Assembly: GCF_025823185.1 (NCBI RefSeq)
Contig: NZ_JACKVK010000005.1
Span: forward strand, 372,001-436,000
Reading direction: 5' to 3'
Length of the DNA stretch: 64,000 nucleotides
Origin: Mycobacterium yunnanensis
GTDB taxonomy: Bacteria > Actinomycetota > Actinomycetes > Mycobacteriales > Mycobacteriaceae
Shown here: piece by piece, positions 1 through 9,297 of the stretch
Layout of the letters: each line of letters begins with the position of its first letter
How positions within the stretch are numbered: position 1 is the first letter of the stretch
Made by a program: the position numbers and the translations under genes
Notes under the pieces: generated by a model
Database searches by the model: none
What the model was told of the DNA's origin: nothing
The model's input: only the letters and a program-made list of their open reading frames with translations

Positions 1-696
1 GTCGACGGGGTGGACCTGGACGGTCCCGTCAAGACCGTGACCGTCGGAGACGAGACCTTCCAGGCGAAAGCGGTCATCCTGGCGATGGGCGCCGCTGCCC
101 GTCAGCTGGGCGTGCCCGGCGAGATGGAACGCATCGGCACCGGTGTGAGCACCTGTGCGACGTGTGACGGCTTCTTCTTCCGCGACCAGGACATCGCCGT
201 CGTCGGCGGCGGAGACTCCGCGATGGAGGAGGCGATCTTCCTCACCAAGTTCGCCCGCCACGTGACGCTCATCCACCGCCGCGAGGAGTTCCGGGCGTCG
301 AAGATCATGCTCGACCGCGCCAAGGACAACCCGAAGATCACCTTCCTGACCAACACCGCGGTCACCGAGGTCGAGGGCGAGCCCAAGGTCACCGGGCTGC
401 GTTTGGTCGACACCGTGACCGGCGAGGAGTCCAAGCTCGCCGTGACCGGCGTCTTCGTCGCGGTCGGTCACGACCCGCGGTCGGGCCTGGTCAGCGGCAA
501 GGTCGATCTGGACGACGAGGGTTACGTCAAGGTCGAGGGTCGCTCCACGAGCACCTCGGTCGACGGCGTGTTCGCCTGCGGTGACCTGGTGGACCACACC
601 TACCGCCAGGCCATCACCGCCGCCGGCAGCGGTTGTGCGGCGGCGATCGACGTCGAACGGTGGCTCACCGGCCACCAAATCGCCGACAACTGGTGA
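1..696 (+). CDS. trxB: Thioredoxin reductase, C-terminal part (5' end outside window)
   Basis: NADPH-dependent flavoenzyme that reduces thioredoxin in the cytoplasm. The open frame runs in from the window edge; 231 residues are visible. The redox-active CxxC is seen as CATC (visible residues 52-55), followed by the NADPH-binding GGGDSA (69-74) and the C-terminal FAD segment CGDLVD...YRQA. This is the low-molecular-weight bacterial TrxB arrangement, with CxxC inside the NADPH domain. About 80-90 N-terminal residues are missing because the window starts inside the gene. It lies 43 bp upstream of the thioredoxin gene, so the two are probably one operon. Confidence 0.96.
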   Translation, partial: VDGVDLDGPVKTVTVGDETFQAKAVILAMGAAARQLGVPGEMERIGTGVSTCATCDGFFFRDQDIAVVGGGDSAMEEAIFLTKFARHVTLIHRREEFRASKIMLDRAKDNPKITFLTNTAVTEVEGEPKVTGLRLVDTVTGEESKLAVTGVFVAVGHDPRSGLVSGKVDLDDEGYVKVEGRSTSTSVDGVFACGDLVDHTYRQAITAAGSGCAAAIDVERWLTGHQIADNW

Positions 697-739
697 TGCA
701 GCACCCCGTCAGTCCACACCCCCGAGACAGGAGCACCCC

Positions 740-1075
740 ATGAGCGAGAAGACCAGCGCCACCGTAGCCGTGACCGACGATTCGTTCTCCGACGACGTCC
801 TCACCAGCAGCACACCCGTCCTGGTGGACTTCTGGGCGTCCTGGTGCGGCCCGTGCAAGATGATCGCCCCGGTGCTCGAGGAAATCGCCACTGAGAAGGC
901 AGGCGCCCTGACCGTCGCCAAGCTGGACGTGGACGCCAACCCCGGCACCGCGCGCGACTTCCAGGTCGTGTCGATTCCGACGTTGATCCTGTTCAAGGAC
1001 GGTCAGCCGGTGAAGCGCATCGTGGGCAGCAAGGGAAAGGCCGCGTTGCTTCGCGAGCTGTCCGACGAGGTCTGA
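740..1075 (+). CDS. trxC: Thioredoxin
   Basis: Small cytoplasmic dithiol protein, the electron acceptor of the TrxB encoded just upstream. 111 residues with the classic active site WCGPCK and the cis-proline loop SIPT. The open frame extends further upstream, but the ATG at 740 gives a normal-length thioredoxin and has a purine-rich ribosome site (GACAGGAG) 8-12 bp before it. The order trxB-trx-cwlM matches mycobacteria, where this thioredoxin is called TrxC. Confidence 0.95.
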   Translation: MSEKTSATVAVTDDSFSDDVLTSSTPVLVDFWASWCGPCKMIAPVLEEIATEKAGALTVAKLDVDANPGTARDFQVVSIPTLILFKDGQPVKRIVGSKGKAALLRELSDEV

Positions 1076-1171
1076 CCGGGGCCCCGCTGCCCCGTCCGAG
1101 ATGCCCGCACCCGGCTCGCGGCTGGCCTGGAGGTTTCTTCATTAGCGACTCAGTCTGCGACAATTCTGGTC

Positions 1172-2371
1172 ATGTCTAGTCTGCGCCGCGGCGATCGAGG
1201 AGCCTCGGTGGTCGAAATTCGGTCGGCGCTGGCGGCGTTGGGCCTCATCGACGAGCCGGATGACGACCTGGTCACCGGCAAACACGTAGCCTTCGACGTC
1301 TTCGACGAGGACCTCGACCGCTCGGTGCGCGCCTTCCAGCAACACCGGGGTCTCTTGGTCGACGGCGTGGTGGGTGAGGCGACATATCGCGCGCTGAAGG
1401 AAGCGTCCTACCGTCTCGGCGCCAGGACCCTGGCTCATCAGTTCGGCGCCCCGATGTACGGCGACGACGTCGCAACCCTGCAGGCCAGGTTGCAGGACCT
1501 CGGCTTCTACACCGACCTGGTCGACGGGCACTTCGGTCTGCAAACGCACAACGGTCTGATGTCCTATCAGCGGGAGTACGGTCTGTACCCCGACGGCATC
1601 TGCGGCCCAGAGACGTTGCGCTCCCTGTACTTCCTGGGTTCTCGCGTCACCGGCGGTTCGTTGCACGCGATTCGCGAGGAGGAGCTGGTTCGTCGCTCCG
1701 GCCCGCGGTTGTCTGGCAAGCGCATCATCATCGACCCGGGCCGCGGTGGCGACGACCACGGGCCCATCATGAACGGTCCGGACGGTCCGATCAGCGAGGC
1801 AGACATCTTGTGGGACTTGGCAAGTCGGCTCGAAGGCCGGATGGCCGCGATCGGCATGGAGACGTTCCTGTCGCGTCCGGTGGGTCGTAGCCCGTCGGAC
1901 GCCGAGCGTGCCGCGACGGCCAACACGGTCGGTGCGGATCTCATGATCAGCCTGCGGTGCGCCTCGCTGCCCGACTCCCCCGCCAACGGCGTGGCCTCGT
2001 TCCACTTCGGCAACTCGCACGGCTCGGTGTCGACCATCGGGCGCAACCTGGCCGACTTCGTGCAGCGAGAGCTGGTGGCCCGCACCGGTTTACGCGATTG
2101 CCGCGTCCACGGGCGCACGTGGGATCTCCTGCGTCTGACGCGGATGCCCACGGTGCAAATCGACGTCGGGTACATCACCAACCCGCATGACCGCGACCTG
2201 CTCGTGTCGGCTCAGGCCAGGGACTCGCTGTCGGAGGGCATCCTCGCCGCCGTGAAGCGGCTCTACCTGCTCGGCAAGAACGACCGTCCCACGGGCACGT
2301 TCACCTTCGCCGAGCTGCTGGCGCACGAACGGTCGGTCGAACAAGCCGCCGGTCGCGCCGCTCAAGCCTGA
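1172..2371 (+). CDS. cwlM: CwlM, amidase-fold regulator of peptidoglycan synthesis
   Basis: 399 residues: two peptidoglycan-binding repeats (about 5-75 and 85-155), then an N-acetylmuramoyl-L-alanine amidase (Amidase_3) fold (about 184-370). In active amidases zinc is held by His-Glu-His and catalysis uses a Glu. Here the first His is Arg191 (DPGRGG), the second is Arg262 (ISLRC) and the catalytic Glu is Asp331 (QIDVGY); only Glu209 (SEAD) remains. This agrees with what is known of mycobacterial CwlM, a PknB substrate that stimulates MurA rather than a hydrolase. Neither a signal peptide nor a clear ribosome site is seen. It is convergent with the next gene, 7 bp apart. Confidence 0.93.
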   Translation: MSSLRRGDRGASVVEIRSALAALGLIDEPDDDLVTGKHVAFDVFDEDLDRSVRAFQQHRGLLVDGVVGEATYRALKEASYRLGARTLAHQFGAPMYGDDVATLQARLQDLGFYTDLVDGHFGLQTHNGLMSYQREYGLYPDGICGPETLRSLYFLGSRVTGGSLHAIREEELVRRSGPRLSGKRIIIDPGRGGDDHGPIMNGPDGPISEADILWDLASRLEGRMAAIGMETFLSRPVGRSPSDAERAATANTVGADLMISLRCASLPDSPANGVASFHFGNSHGSVSTIGRNLADFVQRELVARTGLRDCRVHGRTWDLLRLTRMPTVQIDVGYITNPHDRDLLVSAQARDSLSEGILAAVKRLYLLGKNDRPTGTFTFAELLAHERSVEQAAGRAAQA

Positions 2372-2382
2372 CGCGGCGTCAG
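2368..2382. terminator. Perfect 7-1-7 palindrome over two convergent stop codons
   Basis: CTGACGC-G-GCGTCAG contains the cwlM stop (2369-2371) on one strand and the stop of the next gene (2379-2381) on the other. It could form a short hairpin in both transcripts. There is no T-tract, so a terminator role is only a suggestion. Confidence 0.3.
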
Positions 2383-3128
2383 CTGCACGGGCTCGCGCCG
2401 GCTCCCACCGGCTGCTGAAGCTGCGCGCTCACCAGCAGTCGCTCCAGCGCGGCCTCCACGTCGGCCTTCCAGCCGAGTCCCTGCTCGAGCTCCAGACGCA
2501 TCCGTGGGAAGTACGCATGCGGCGCCACCACCTCGAAGCCGACGTCGGCGAGGAAGTCCGCGTCGATGACGCACTGCTCGGCGGAGCAGTCGCCGAAAGA
2601 TTGGACGGCCGAGCGTAGGTTCGGCGCGATCAGGTGTGGTTCGGTGAGTTCGGCCGCCGCGGACGTGCGGCCGAACGACTCCAGTGCGCGGACGCCTCGG
2701 CGCACCAGGTCCCCGACGACGGCGGCCATCAGTGCGCGAGTGAGCCCCTCCCCGTCGTCGCCGGATTCGACACCGACCGTCGTCAGCAGGACGGCGTCGG
2801 CGCTGACGGGCCCGGTCGGAAACAGTGCGGCGCGCGGGACGGCACGCGGCGGCGCGTAGAACGCGAAGCCAAGACACGGCTCGTCCCCGCTGGACGCCGG
2901 GGCGGAGAAGTCGGCTTGGTCGGGCGCGCAGGCTACGGCCATTTGTCCGCACGAACCCCACTCCAGCATGACCATGGAGAGCCACGCTTCCTTCTCGAAT
3001 TCGGGGTCGGCGAGATGATCCTCACCGGGCAGCGTCGTCGGGTCCACTTCCCAGAACACACATCGCCGCGCGTGCTTGGGCAATTGCTCGAAGGCCTCGA
3101 GCCGCAGCGGCGTGATTCGTGCTGACAC
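2379..3128 (-). CDS. GNAT-fold acetyltransferase-like protein (Rv3916c type)
   Basis: 249 residues, equivalent by position and length to the conserved mycobacterial gene between cwlM and parB (Rv3916c, about 244 residues). The central part (VLLTTVGVESGDDGEGLTRA through ALESFGR) resembles the acetyl-CoA-binding strand-helix of GNAT enzymes, with a relaxed Q/RxxGxG/A motif. Several Cys residues lie in the N-terminal half. No substrate is known. It is separated by 219 bp from parB on the same strand, so it may have its own promoter there. Confidence 0.75.
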   Translation of the reverse strand: MSARITPLRLEAFEQLPKHARRCVFWEVDPTTLPGEDHLADPEFEKEAWLSMVMLEWGSCGQMAVACAPDQADFSAPASSGDEPCLGFAFYAPPRAVPRAALFPTGPVSADAVLLTTVGVESGDDGEGLTRALMAAVVGDLVRRGVRALESFGRTSAAAELTEPHLIAPNLRSAVQSFGDCSAEQCVIDADFLADVGFEVVAPHAYFPRMRLELEQGLGWKADVEAALERLLVSAQLQQPVGAGASPCS

Positions 3129-3315
3129 TAGACACCCCGCGTTTCAGATCGGCCAGCCGGACGTGACTGCCCCTCCAGGATAGAAGGCCGGGGCGAGTCT
3201 GGCCCCATGCGCCGCCTCGGCGGCACGCTTCCGAGGGTGTCAGGGCGAAAGATATTGCTGCGCAAGGACTTTGCTCCTTCGGGCGACGACGAGTCCCGTT
3301 GGGATCCATCGCTTT

Positions 3316-3334
3316 GTCACAGTGACGTAATTAC
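3316..3334. promoter_or_regulatory. Adjacent palindromes upstream of the GNAT-like gene
   Basis: GTCAC-A-GTGAC (3316-3326) is followed directly by the palindrome GTAATTAC (3327-3334), about 190 bp before the leftward start at 3128 and just past the parB stop. Two back-to-back palindromes in a parB downstream region may be an operator or a parB transcript end. No regulator is assigned. Confidence 0.3.
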
Positions 3335-3347
3335 CCGTTGTGGTAGG

Positions 3348-4361
3348 TCACGGCTTCGCCGCGTTCATGAGGTCGACTATGCGCTGCAAATCGTCGACCG
3401 ACCCGAACTCGACCACGATCTTGCCCTTGCGTTTGCCAAGGCTGACCGACACCCGGGTGTCGAAGGCCGACGACAGCCGCTCGGCGACGTCCTGCAGCCC
3501 CGGCATCTGAATGGGCTTGCGCCGCTGCGGTGGAGGTGCGTCCGGAGCACCGTCACGGTTGGCCAGGGTGACCGCTTCCTCGGTCGCGCGGACCGACAAG
3601 CCCTCGGCGACGATGCGCGCGGCCAGTTCCTCCTGCTTCTCCGGCCCGCTCTCCAACGCCAGCAGGGCGCGGGCGTGTCCGGCGGACAACACGCCCGCCG
3701 CCACCCGCCGCTGCACCGCCACCGGCAGTCGCATCAGCCGAATCATGTTGGTGATGACCGGTCGTGACCGTCCGATCCGGACGGCCAATTCCTCATGGGT
3801 GACGCCGAACTCTTCGAGCAGCTGCTGATAGGCCGCCGCCTCTTCCAAGGGGTTCAACTGAGCGCGGTGGATGTTCTCCAGCAGCGCGTCACGGAGCATG
3901 CTGTCGTCGGCGGTCTCGCGCACGATCGCCGGGATCGCCGCGAGGCCGGCCTCCTGCGCGGCACGCCAACGCCGCTCCCCCATGACCAACTGATAGCGAG
4001 GGCTCCCCTCCCCCGCATCGAGGGTCCGCACCACGATCGGCTGCATCAGGCCGAACTCCCGGATCGAGTGCACCAGTTCGGCCAGCGCCTCACCGTCGAA
4101 CACCTGGCGTGGCTGCTTGGGGTTGGGCTCGATGGCTGCCGGATCGATCTCGCGGTAAACGGCGCCCATGTCGTTCGCGTCGTCCACGGAAGGGACGGGC
4201 TGTGCCGGTTCGGTAGGCGCCGTGGGGGCACCGCCGTACATGACGTCCGCCGCGGCGGCACCCATGGCGGGACCCATGCTGCCCTTGTCGTCGCTCGGCC
4301 CGGTCGGAATCAAGGACGCGAGGCCGCGACCGAGGCCGGTTCGCTTGGGGGGCGGAGTCAT
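3348..4361 (-). CDS. parB: Chromosome-partitioning protein ParB
   Basis: 337 residues. ParB is a CTPase that binds parS, spreads, and forms the origin-proximal nucleoprotein complex moved by ParA. The N-terminus is the typical [11 protein letters not shown]. The nuclease-like CTP-binding domain carries the GERRWRAA motif, followed by an HTH DNA-binding region ([21 protein letters not shown] split over two helices) and a C-terminal dimerisation domain. It lies 25 bp downstream of parA. Two perfect parS sites are about 0.95 and 1.75 kb upstream, within parA and rsmG. Confidence 0.97.
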   Translation of the reverse strand: MTPPPKRTGLGRGLASLIPTGPSDDKGSMGPAMGAAAADVMYGGAPTAPTEPAQPVPSVDDANDMGAVYREIDPAAIEPNPKQPRQVFDGEALAELVHSIREFGLMQPIVVRTLDAGEGSPRYQLVMGERRWRAAQEAGLAAIPAIVRETADDSMLRDALLENIHRAQLNPLEEAAAYQQLLEEFGVTHEELAVRIGRSRPVITNMIRLMRLPVAVQRRVAAGVLSAGHARALLALESGPEKQEELAARIVAEGLSVRATEEAVTLANRDGAPDAPPPQRRKPIQMPGLQDVAERLSSAFDTRVSVSLGKRKGKIVVEFGSVDDLQRIVDLMNAAKP

Positions 4362-4386
4362 GCGCTTCTCCTGTTCACGAGGGCGG

Positions 4387-5373
4387 TCATTGGGCGCGCG
4401 CCGGGCCGTGCGCCCTCTCGGCGATCTCCCGACTGGCGTCGAGATAACTCATCGCGCCGCGAGATCCGGGATCGTATTCGAGAATCGTCATCCCGTACCC
4501 GGGTGCCTCGGACACCTTCACACTGCGCGGAATGACGGTACGAAGGACCTTGTCGCCGAAGTGTGAACGGACGTCCTCGGCCACTTGGTCGGCCAGCTTG
4601 GTCCGGCCGTCGTACATGGTGAGTACCACCGTGGTGACGTCCAGCAACGGGTTCAGGTGGGCCTTGACCATGTCGATGTTGCGCAGGAGTTGGCCCACTC
4701 CCTCGAGCGCGTAGTACTCGCATTGAATGGGAATCAGCACCTCGGGTGCGGCGACGAGCGCGTTGATCGTCAACAGCCCCAGTGACGGCGGGCAGTCGAT
4801 GAACACGTAGTCGAAGTCGTACTCCTTGAGCGTCGCGAGTGCGTTCCGGAGACGTCCTTCGCGCGCCACCATGCTGACGAGTTCGATCTCGGCGCCGGCC
4901 AGGTCGATCGTCGCGGGCACGCAGTAGAGGCGCTCGCTGTACGGGCTCTGCTGCAGCGCAGACTCCAGCGTGATCTCTCCGATCAGCACCTCGTACGACG
5001 ACGGCGTACCCGGGCGGTGTTCGATACCGAGGGCGGTACTGGCGTTGCCCTGCGGATCCAGATCGATGACGAGGGTCTTCAGTCCCTGCAGTGCAAGCGC
5101 CGCAGCGACGTTGACCGCCGTGGTCGTCTTGCCGACGCCGCCCTTCTGGTTGGCGATGGTGAACACGCGCTGGCGGGGCGGCCGCCTCAACTGCTGTCCC
5201 TTGGCGTTGTGGAGGATGCGGACGGCGCGCTCCGCCTCGGCACCGATCGGTGTGTCCGCAGTCGTGGGTTCCTGCCAGGCCTCCTCGGCGGGTGGCAGCC
5301 ATGTTTCACGTGAAACATTGCGGGGGGTCTCTGCGGCTGCGCGCTTCGCGTCGCGGGTCGGCCGTAGCTTCAC
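4387..5373 (-). CDS. parA: Chromosome-partitioning ATPase ParA
   Basis: 328 residues. Walker-type ATPase that moves ParB-parS complexes and helps position the origin. It has the deviant Walker A motif KGGVGKTT, the switch region LDPQGNAS and the conserved IDCPPSLG. The open frame reaches further upstream into rsmG, but the GTG at 5373 overlaps the rsmG stop (GTGA) and has GAGGAG 8 bp before it, so it is chosen. A parS site lies inside the coding sequence and encodes the NVSRET stretch near residue 20. Mycobacterial ParA is slightly longer (about 347 residues in M. tuberculosis). Confidence 0.95.
   Translation of the reverse strand: MKLRPTRDAKRAAAETPRNVSRETWLPPAEEAWQEPTTADTPIGAEAERAVRILHNAKGQQLRRPPRQRVFTIANQKGGVGKTTTAVNVAAALALQGLKTLVIDLDPQGNASTALGIEHRPGTPSSYEVLIGEITLESALQQSPYSERLYCVPATIDLAGAEIELVSMVAREGRLRNALATLKEYDFDYVFIDCPPSLGLLTINALVAAPEVLIPIQCEYYALEGVGQLLRNIDMVKAHLNPLLDVTTVVLTMYDGRTKLADQVAEDVRSHFGDKVLRTVIPRSVKVSEAPGYGMTILEYDPGSRGAMSYLDASREIAERAHGPARAQ
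5302..5317. other. parS centromere site 1 (inside parA)
   Basis: TGTTTCACGTGAAACA, a perfect match to the 16-bp parS consensus, lies within the N-terminal codons of parA. It is the loading site for ParB. Confidence 0.97.
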
Positions 5374-6128
5374 TTGCTTCTCCTCGTCGGGCCGTCCGGC
5401 CGCGATACTCGTTGATCCTGGGCTCGAGCCGGCTTCCGCTGCGGGTTGATCCCCCGGCCGCCCGCGCCCGCCGGGCGATCCGATTTGACTGCCACGACGA
5501 CGGTCACGGGCGGACTCAAGTACGTCACGCCACATTCCATCACTCTTACGTTCACCGCACCCAACGAACTCATGGCCCGTCGGTGGTCCTCGATCTCCTG
5601 GGCCGCGCGCTCGCCCTTCATCGCCAACATGCGCCCGTGCGGACGCAGCAGTGGCAGACACCAACGGGTCAATTTGTCCAGCGAGGCAACCGCCCGGGAC
5701 GTCACGACGTCGATCGACCCCGCGGACTCACGGACGGACTTCTCTTCGGCACGGCCTCTGATGACGGTCACCGGCAGACCCAGGAGGTCGACGGTCTCGG
5801 CCAGGAAGTCGGCTCGGCGCAACAGCGGCTCGACCAAAACCACGTGGATGTCGGGCCGCGCCATCGCGAGGGGGATCCCCGGCAGGCCCGCTCCGCTGCC
5901 AACGTCGGCAACGCGCTCCCCCGGGTTCATCAACTCTCCGATGGCGGCGCTGTTCAAGATGTGGCGATCCCACAGCCGGTCCACCTCGCCGGGACCGATC
6001 AGCCCACGCTCGATTCCGGCACCGGCGAGAATTGCCGCATATTCCGCGGCAGTGTCCAGACGATCGCCGAACACGTCGGCGGCCCCGTCGGGGGCCGGCG
6101 GTGCATCACCATGTTTCACGTGAAACAT
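5370..6128 (-). CDS. rsmG: 16S rRNA m7G527 methyltransferase RsmG (GidB)
   Basis: 252 residues. SAM-dependent methyltransferase that modifies G527 of 16S rRNA; loss gives low-level streptomycin resistance in many bacteria including mycobacteria. The SAM motif [12 protein letters not shown] is clear, as are the [11 protein letters not shown] and VTSRAVA segments. The start ATG lies inside a parS site, so the first residues (MFHVKH) are dictated by the partition sequence. The stop TGA overlaps the GTG start of parA, indicating translational coupling. The C-terminal tail of about 35 residues is basic and low complexity. Confidence 0.95.
   Translation of the reverse strand: MFHVKHGDAPPAPDGAADVFGDRLDTAAEYAAILAGAGIERGLIGPGEVDRLWDRHILNSAAIGELMNPGERVADVGSGAGLPGIPLAMARPDIHVVLVEPLLRRADFLAETVDLLGLPVTVIRGRAEEKSVRESAGSIDVVTSRAVASLDKLTRWCLPLLRPHGRMLAMKGERAAQEIEDHRRAMSSLGAVNVRVMECGVTYLSPPVTVVVAVKSDRPAGAGGRGINPQRKPARAQDQRVSRPDGPTRRSK
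6112..6127. other. parS centromere site 2 (overlaps rsmG start codon)
   Basis: TGTTTCACGTGAAACA, perfect parS. Together with one flanking base it supplies the rsmG ATG, so ParB bound here would cover the translation start and probably the promoter-proximal region. Confidence 0.97.
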
Positions 6129-6185
6129 CCTCCGCTTCCGCCGCCCCGGCGGCCAGGTCGAACTACATCCGTGTAACTCAGGGGG

Positions 6186-6713
6186 TCAGGCAGGGAGGAC
6201 GACGACGCGCCGCGACGGCTCAGCGCCCTCGCTCTCGCTCCGCACACCGTCGACGGCCGACACCGCGTCGTGCACGATCTTGCGCTCGAAGGGAGTCATC
6301 GGCGCGAGCTCTTCGCGCTCGCCACTGGCCAGCACCCGCTTGGCCACCTTGTCGCCCAGTGCGGCCAACTCGTCACGACGTCCCCGACGCCAGTGCGCGA
6401 CGTCCAGCATCAACCGGCTACGCTCGCCCGTCTTCTGGTGAACAGCGAGCCGGGTCAACTCCTGGAGCGCGTCCAACACCTCACCCTTGCGGCCGACCAG
6501 CTTGGCCAGATCGCTGCCGCCGTCGATGCTCACGACGGCGCGATCACCTTCCACGTCCAAATCGATGTCGCCATCGAAGTCGAGCAGATCGAGGAGCTCT
6601 TCGAGGTAGTCCCCCGCGATCTCGCCCTCGTTGACCAAACGGTCTTCCAGGTTCTCCGCCTTGGGCGCCGAGCCCTCGACGTCGGTGCGTTCGGTCGTAT
6701 CAGCGTCAGTCAT
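6186..6713 (-). CDS. jag: Jag/KhpB RNA-binding protein (KH-R3H)
   Basis: 175 residues from the ATG at 6713, which has GGAGGT about 10 bp upstream; an upstream in-frame ATG at 6746 is less likely. An acidic N-terminus is followed by a KH-like domain (VVSIDGGSDLAKLVGRKGEV in two parts, carrying the GRKG loop) and an R3H domain (MTPFERKIVHDAV, then the terminal ESEG). In Gram-positive bacteria this family works with KhpA on mRNA and cell-envelope control. It sits between yidC and rsmG in the usual order. Confidence 0.9.
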   Translation of the reverse strand: MTDADTTERTDVEGSAPKAENLEDRLVNEGEIAGDYLEELLDLLDFDGDIDLDVEGDRAVVSIDGGSDLAKLVGRKGEVLDALQELTRLAVHQKTGERSRLMLDVAHWRRGRRDELAALGDKVAKRVLASGEREELAPMTPFERKIVHDAVSAVDGVRSESEGAEPSRRVVVLPA

Positions 6714-6779
6714 CTTGGTCCTTACCTCCGTGCTGTAAACATCCATCAGTCGCCGCGACGGGACGCACTGATTCGGGTT

Positions 6780-7919
6780 CTAGGGCCGTCGCTTCTTCGG
6801 CCTGTTGTTGTTGCGCTTCGGGGCACGATTGGCCGCGGTACCGGCCTTCGGCGTGACGGGCTTGCCGTTCGTCGATCCAGCCACCGGCCGCGTGCCGATC
6901 TCGGTTGCGCCGTCGTCGACGGCGTCGGCGTCCTGGCCGACAGCCTCGCGCTCGGCAGCTGCCTTCGCCGAGTTCTCGGCCGCGGCGGACTGGGGGCCCT
7001 TGCGCTTGGGCTTGGGCTTCGGCTTGGAACCCGGGGCGGGGGCATTGGACGCGCGTCGCGCCAAGTCCTCTTCCTTCTTGAGTTCCTCTTCCTTCTCGAT
7101 CTTGCCGAAGACGTAGTGCTGCTGCCCGTAGGTCCAGATGTTGTTGGCCACCCAGTAGAGGATCACCGCCAACGGCAGGAACGGACCACCGACGACGACG
7201 CCGAGCGGAAACACGTACAGCGCGAGCTTGTTCATCATCGCCGTCTGCGGGTTGGCAGCGGCCTCGATGCTCTGCCGGGCCACCGACGCGCGGCTGTTGA
7301 AGTGCGTCGCGACACCGGCGAGGATCATCAACGGCACACCGACGGCGATGACCGCGCCGCGGTTGAACTCCTCGAAGGCGCCCAGCCCGACGGTCTGGAT
7401 CATCGACGCACCCAGGGGCGCACCGAACAGGTGGGCATCCAGGAAGTGCCCGACGTCGGTGGCGCTGAACACGTAGTTGCCGAGCGAGCGGTTCTCCTCG
7501 ACGGTTAGACCCAACCGACCGAAGCCCGTCTGGGTCCGGTTGAAGGAGTTGAGCACGTGATAGAGGCCGATGAAGACCGGGATCTGCGCCAGCATCGGCA
7601 GGCAGCCCAGAATGGGGTTGAACCCGTGTTCCTTCTGTAGCTTTTGCATCTCGAGCGCCATCCTCTGGCGATCCTTGCCGTACTTCTTCTGCAGCGCCTT
7701 GATCTGTGGCTGCAACTCCTGCATCTGGCGCGTCGTCCGGATCTGGCGGACGAACGGCTTGTAGAGGATCGCGCGCAGCGTGAACACCAGGAACATGACG
7801 GTGAGGCCCCACGCGAAGAAGTTCTCCGGGCCCAGGATGAAGGCGAACGCCTTGTACCAAACCCACATGATCGCTGAGACCGGGTAGTAGATGACGTCGA
7901 GACTGAACCAATTAAACAA
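6780..7919 (-). CDS. yidC: Membrane protein insertase YidC
   Basis: 379 residues starting with TTG at 7919. YidC inserts and folds inner-membrane proteins, alone or with SecYEG. An N-terminal membrane segment, the cytoplasmic hairpin ([19 protein letters not shown]) and several hydrophobic segments are seen, including the [10 protein letters not shown] and [13 protein letters not shown] helices. The C-terminal 100 residues are a charged, Ala/Lys-rich cytoplasmic tail. The start overlaps the end of yidD by 8 bp, so translation is coupled. Confidence 0.95.
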   Translation of the reverse strand: MFNWFSLDVIYYPVSAIMWVWYKAFAFILGPENFFAWGLTVMFLVFTLRAILYKPFVRQIRTTRQMQELQPQIKALQKKYGKDRQRMALEMQKLQKEHGFNPILGCLPMLAQIPVFIGLYHVLNSFNRTQTGFGRLGLTVEENRSLGNYVFSATDVGHFLDAHLFGAPLGASMIQTVGLGAFEEFNRGAVIAVGVPLMILAGVATHFNSRASVARQSIEAAANPQTAMMNKLALYVFPLGVVVGGPFLPLAVILYWVANNIWTYGQQHYVFGKIEKEEELKKEEDLARRASNAPAPGSKPKPKPKRKGPQSAAAENSAKAAAEREAVGQDADAVDDGATEIGTRPVAGSTNGKPVTPKAGTAANRAPKRNNNRPKKRRP

Positions 7920-8202
7920 ACGAATCGCTCCTCAGCGTCGTGGCATCGGGTGCCACCTCGTGGCGCTCCGGGATCGGATCCCATCCACCTGGGTGCCACG
8001 GACCGCACTTGGCCAGCCGCACCAGAGACAACCAACTCCCCCGCACCACACCAAATTCGCGGAGGGCGTCGACGGCGTACTGACTGCACGTCGGGGTGAA
8101 CCGGCACGACGGCGGCCGGTACGGAGAAATCATGTTGCGGTACAGCTCGATGGCGGCAATCGCCCCGCGGGCGACGGCTCCACCGATGCGTCCGCGACTC
8201 AT
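7912..8202 (-). CDS. yidD: YidD membrane-insertion efficiency factor
   Basis: 96 residues of the YidD/DUF37 family, small membrane-associated proteins that help YidC-dependent insertion. The family signature [19 protein letters not shown] is complete, as is KCGPWHPGG near the C-terminus. The start overlaps the rnpA stop by 4 bp and the end overlaps yidC by 8 bp, giving the compact rpmH-rnpA-yidD-yidC order that is near universal in bacteria. Confidence 0.94.
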   Translation of the reverse strand: MSRGRIGGAVARGAIAAIELYRNMISPYRPPSCRFTPTCSQYAVDALREFGVVRGSWLSLVRLAKCGPWHPGGWDPIPERHEVAPDATTLRSDSFV

Positions 8203-8558
8203 CGCCGGGCTCCCGCGCGAGAGTTGACGCGGCGCACGGCGGCCCGCAATTCTTCGTCCAGCCGGGACGACGTCGCGGCGTTGCTGCCTGGGAGGGCGCG
8301 GATCACGACCTTGTCACCTGGCCCCAACTCGTCGAGGACGCCGCGGGCCACATGGCGCAAGACCCGCGAGACCCGATGACGCTGGACGGCCGACCCGACG
8401 GACTTCGCGACCACCAGCCCGATCTTCGGCGACTCGGTGGTCGCCTCGGAAGACTTCAAGGCATGCACGACGATGTCGGGCTGTGCTGCTCGTACGCCAC
8501 GACGGACGGTGATGCCGAAGTCGGTCGATCTCGTCATCCGGTACTGGGCCGGAAGCAC
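8199..8558 (-). CDS. rnpA: Ribonuclease P protein component
   Basis: 119 residues, GTG start at 8558. Basic protein that binds the RNase P RNA and helps 5' maturation of tRNAs. The family's MTRSTDFG start region and the RNR-like helix ([13 protein letters not shown]) are present; mycobacterial RnpA has this shorter variant of the usual KRNRIKR signature. It is 31 bp downstream of rpmH and overlaps yidD by 4 bp. Confidence 0.94.
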   Translation of the reverse strand: MLPAQYRMTRSTDFGITVRRGVRAAQPDIVVHALKSSEATTESPKIGLVVAKSVGSAVQRHRVSRVLRHVARGVLDELGPGDKVVIRALPGSNAATSSRLDEELRAAVRRVNSRAGARR

Positions 8559-8589
8559 CTGTCTACACCCTGCTACGGATTAGACAGGA

Positions 8590-8733
8590 TCACGCAGTGA
8601 GTGAGCGACGGCCCTTGCTACGCCGGCCCGACACGATGGCGCGACCAGCGCGCGTCCGCATGCGCAGGCGGAAGCCATGCACCTTGGCACGGCGCCGGTT
8701 GTTCGGCTGGAACGTCCGCTTGCCCTTGGCCAC
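8590..8733 (-). CDS. rpmH: 50S ribosomal protein L34
   Basis: 47 residues from a GTG at 8733, read by hand: [16 protein letters not shown] is followed by a highly basic chain with [15 protein letters not shown] and SGRRSKGR. This is the standard L34 sequence. A GAGGAG ribosome site lies 10 bp upstream of the GTG. It is the first gene of the leftward rpmH-rnpA-yidD-yidC block, divergent from dnaA. Confidence 0.96.
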   Translation of the reverse strand: MAKGKRTFQPNNRRRAKVHGFRLRMRTRAGRAIVSGRRSKGRRSLTA

Positions 8734-9036
8734 GGCTATATCTCCTCAGTGTGTGCGACCACTTGCCTCGCGCACATGTGAACATGTCCGTCTGGAAGCA
8801 GTCGCGGTACGTACGCTTCGTTGGTCCCGCTTGCTAGCTCCGGCGCGTGAACCCGACGATCCGAGTCGCAGCCGTATCGCCACGTTCGGGCGACTGTTCG
8901 AGGGTACTGACGAGATTTCCCTAGGTCAAACCTGCTTAGTCCGGTTCGATTGGCATCCCGATTTCGTCACATCGTTCCCACCTGTCACCATTGAATCCGA
9001 CGCCCACCAACCGGTCCCCGCAATGTTGCAGAACTG

Positions 9037-9065
9037 TTGGCACCCGGCAATAAACCTGTTAGCTT
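9037..9065 (+). promoter_or_regulatory. Candidate dnaA promoter
   Basis: TTGGCA (9037-9042), a 17-bp spacer and TAGCTT (9060-9065) fit the mycobacterial SigA pattern TTGNNN-N17-TANNNT. It would give a leader of about 225 nt that includes the DnaA boxes at 9211-9243. Inferred from sequence only. Confidence 0.4.
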
Positions 9066-9210
9066 CTGCCAAGGCCATCTCAGACCGAGACGGCGCTGGA
9101 CGAAGAAGGACGGCCGCCCAACCGCGAGCCCATGGTGTCTCGAGCACCGTGACGAGCCCCGGCCACGCAGCCTCCGTGCAAGAAAGCAACGACACAACGA
9201 CCGGTGTCGG

Positions 9211-9243
9211 TTATCCACAAACTGTGGATAACCATGTGGACAC
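9211..9243. promoter_or_regulatory. Inverted pair of perfect DnaA boxes upstream of dnaA
   Basis: TTATCCACA (9211-9219) and its exact reverse complement TGTGGATAA (9223-9231) are 3 bp apart, followed by a third weaker box (GTGTCCACA on the minus strand, 9235-9243). They lie 55-87 bp before the dnaA start. DnaA binding here is the expected basis for autoregulation or for a second part of the origin. Confidence 0.85.
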
Positions 9244-9297
9244 TCGGTCATTGTCTATTCGGCCAACCCTGCCTGGCCACGAGGGGGAACTTCTCCG

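Larger units (their letters stand above)
8734..9297. promoter_or_regulatory. rpmH-dnaA divergent intergenic region
   Basis: 564 bp without a gene. It must hold the promoters of rpmH (left) and dnaA (right). Two ACATGT hexamers 2 bp apart are at 8774 and 8782, near rpmH. A dnaA promoter candidate is at 9037-9065 and a DnaA-box cluster at 9211-9243. No further coding potential was seen. Confidence 0.7.
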
